From: an uncultured Roseburia sp.
Lineage (GTDB): Bacteria > Bacillota > Clostridia > Lachnospirales > Lachnospiraceae
Direction of reading: 5' to 3'
Assembly (NCBI GenBank): GCA_946055175.1
Contig: CAMGET010000100.1
Span: 1 to 6,002 of the forward strand
DNA: 6,002 nucleotides
The position numbers were made by a program, and so were the translations under genes. The notes beneath the pieces are model-generated. The model ran no database searches. It was not told the origin of the DNA and saw only the letters and a list, made by a program, of their open reading frames with translations. This document shows, in pieces, positions 5,854-6,002 of this stretch. Position 1 is the first letter of the stretch; each line of letters starts with the position of its first letter.

Positions 5854-6002
5854 ATCAAATAGTTCAATATTTGAAGAAAAGGTTGTGAGAAAGAGGAGTA
5901 CACATATACACCTGAAAGAGAAGGACATCCACCGGCTGAAAGATGTCAGCAGGATAAGGTATGTGGAAGGTAGCTTTTGAACTGCTTCGCTGAACCATTC
6001 GA
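5854..6002 (+). ncRNA. T-box riboswitch leader, 5' part (stem I); continues past window
   Basis: T-box leaders bind uncharged tRNA and control aminoacyl-tRNA synthetase, amino-acid biosynthesis or transport genes. The stem I hallmarks are here in order. AGTA (5897-5900) and GAA (5966-5968) make the loop E motif and are flanked directly by a perfect helix, CACATA (5901-5906) with TATGTG (5960-5965). CCTG (5911-5914) pairs with CAGG (5950-5953). The AGAGA bulge sequence is at 5917-5921. GACATC (5924-5929) pairs with GATGTC (5942-5947) around a 12-base apical loop with the conserved GGCTGAAA. Below the specifier loop GAAAG (5889-5893) can pair with CTTTT (5974-5978), and GGTT (5881-5884) with AACC (5993-5996). 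The specifier side reads GAA-G-GTA-G (5966-5973). By the usual GAA-N-codon-purine spacing the codon is GTA (Val); GGT (Gly) is the alternative. The antiterminator, terminator and controlled gene lie beyond the edge. Confidence 0.82.
5855..5874 (+). repeat. Inverted repeat at the start of the T-box transcript
   Basis: TCAAATA (5855-5861) and TATTTGA (5868-5874) are perfect reverse complements separated by GTTCAA. The repeat falls at or just after the expected transcription start and before stem I. It may be an operator, or a 5' protective hairpin of the RNA. It is AT-rich, so chance is possible. Confidence 0.4.

Noticed and set aside
5978..5986. GAAC-TGC (Cys) at 5979-5985 as the T-box specifier
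   Set aside because: It fits a GAA-N-codon pattern but is not next to the helix flanking AGTA; only the GAA at 5966-5968 closes loop E with the CACATA/TATGTG helix.

Overview
The window looks like a chromosomal segment of a low-to-mid GC Gram-positive anaerobe of the Clostridia, with Lachnospiraceae-like style as the best guess. The evidence is strong AGGAGG ribosome binding sites, U-rich intrinsic terminators, a T-box leader, a C-terminally anchored surface protein and a Gram-positive type RND pump. This taxonomic call is inference; no marker gene is present.

Layout, all on the + strand: (1) 1-932 is the 3' part of a gene for a surface protein with a beta-rich C-terminal module, an acidic low-complexity linker and one C-terminal membrane anchor. 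(2) 933-1200 is a compact single-gene unit: an extended -10 promoter, a 45-residue membrane protein too short for usual gene callers (1013-1150), and a strong hairpin terminator. A second GC-rich hairpin follows at 1203-1220. (3) 1261-1346 is a promoter with an imperfect GC-rich palindrome at the expected transcription start, then an ideal ribosome binding site before a TTG start. (4) 1347-5815 is a two-gene operon: a 1283-residue RND-family efflux permease and a TetR/AcrR-family repressor whose ATG overlaps the permease stop codon by one base. (5) 5819-6002 is a near-consensus promoter followed by stem I of a T-box tRNA-sensing leader. The gene it controls lies beyond the window.

How it fits together (inference): the TetR protein probably binds the palindrome at about 1297-1316 and represses its own operon until a toxic ligand releases it, so pump and regulator rise together. 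No membrane-fusion adaptor gene is visible beside the pump.

The most unusual element is an insertion of about 260 residues in the pump's N-terminal docking-like region. It is predicted helical, with L-x-x-G heptads resembling those of the YhgE/Pip family. It could act as an outward-projecting coiled coil in a cell without TolC. The second most useful result is the T-box leader at the right edge; its specifier reads most plausibly as GTA (valine), with GGT (glycine) as the alternative. I see no CRISPR array, insertion sequence, tRNA or rRNA.
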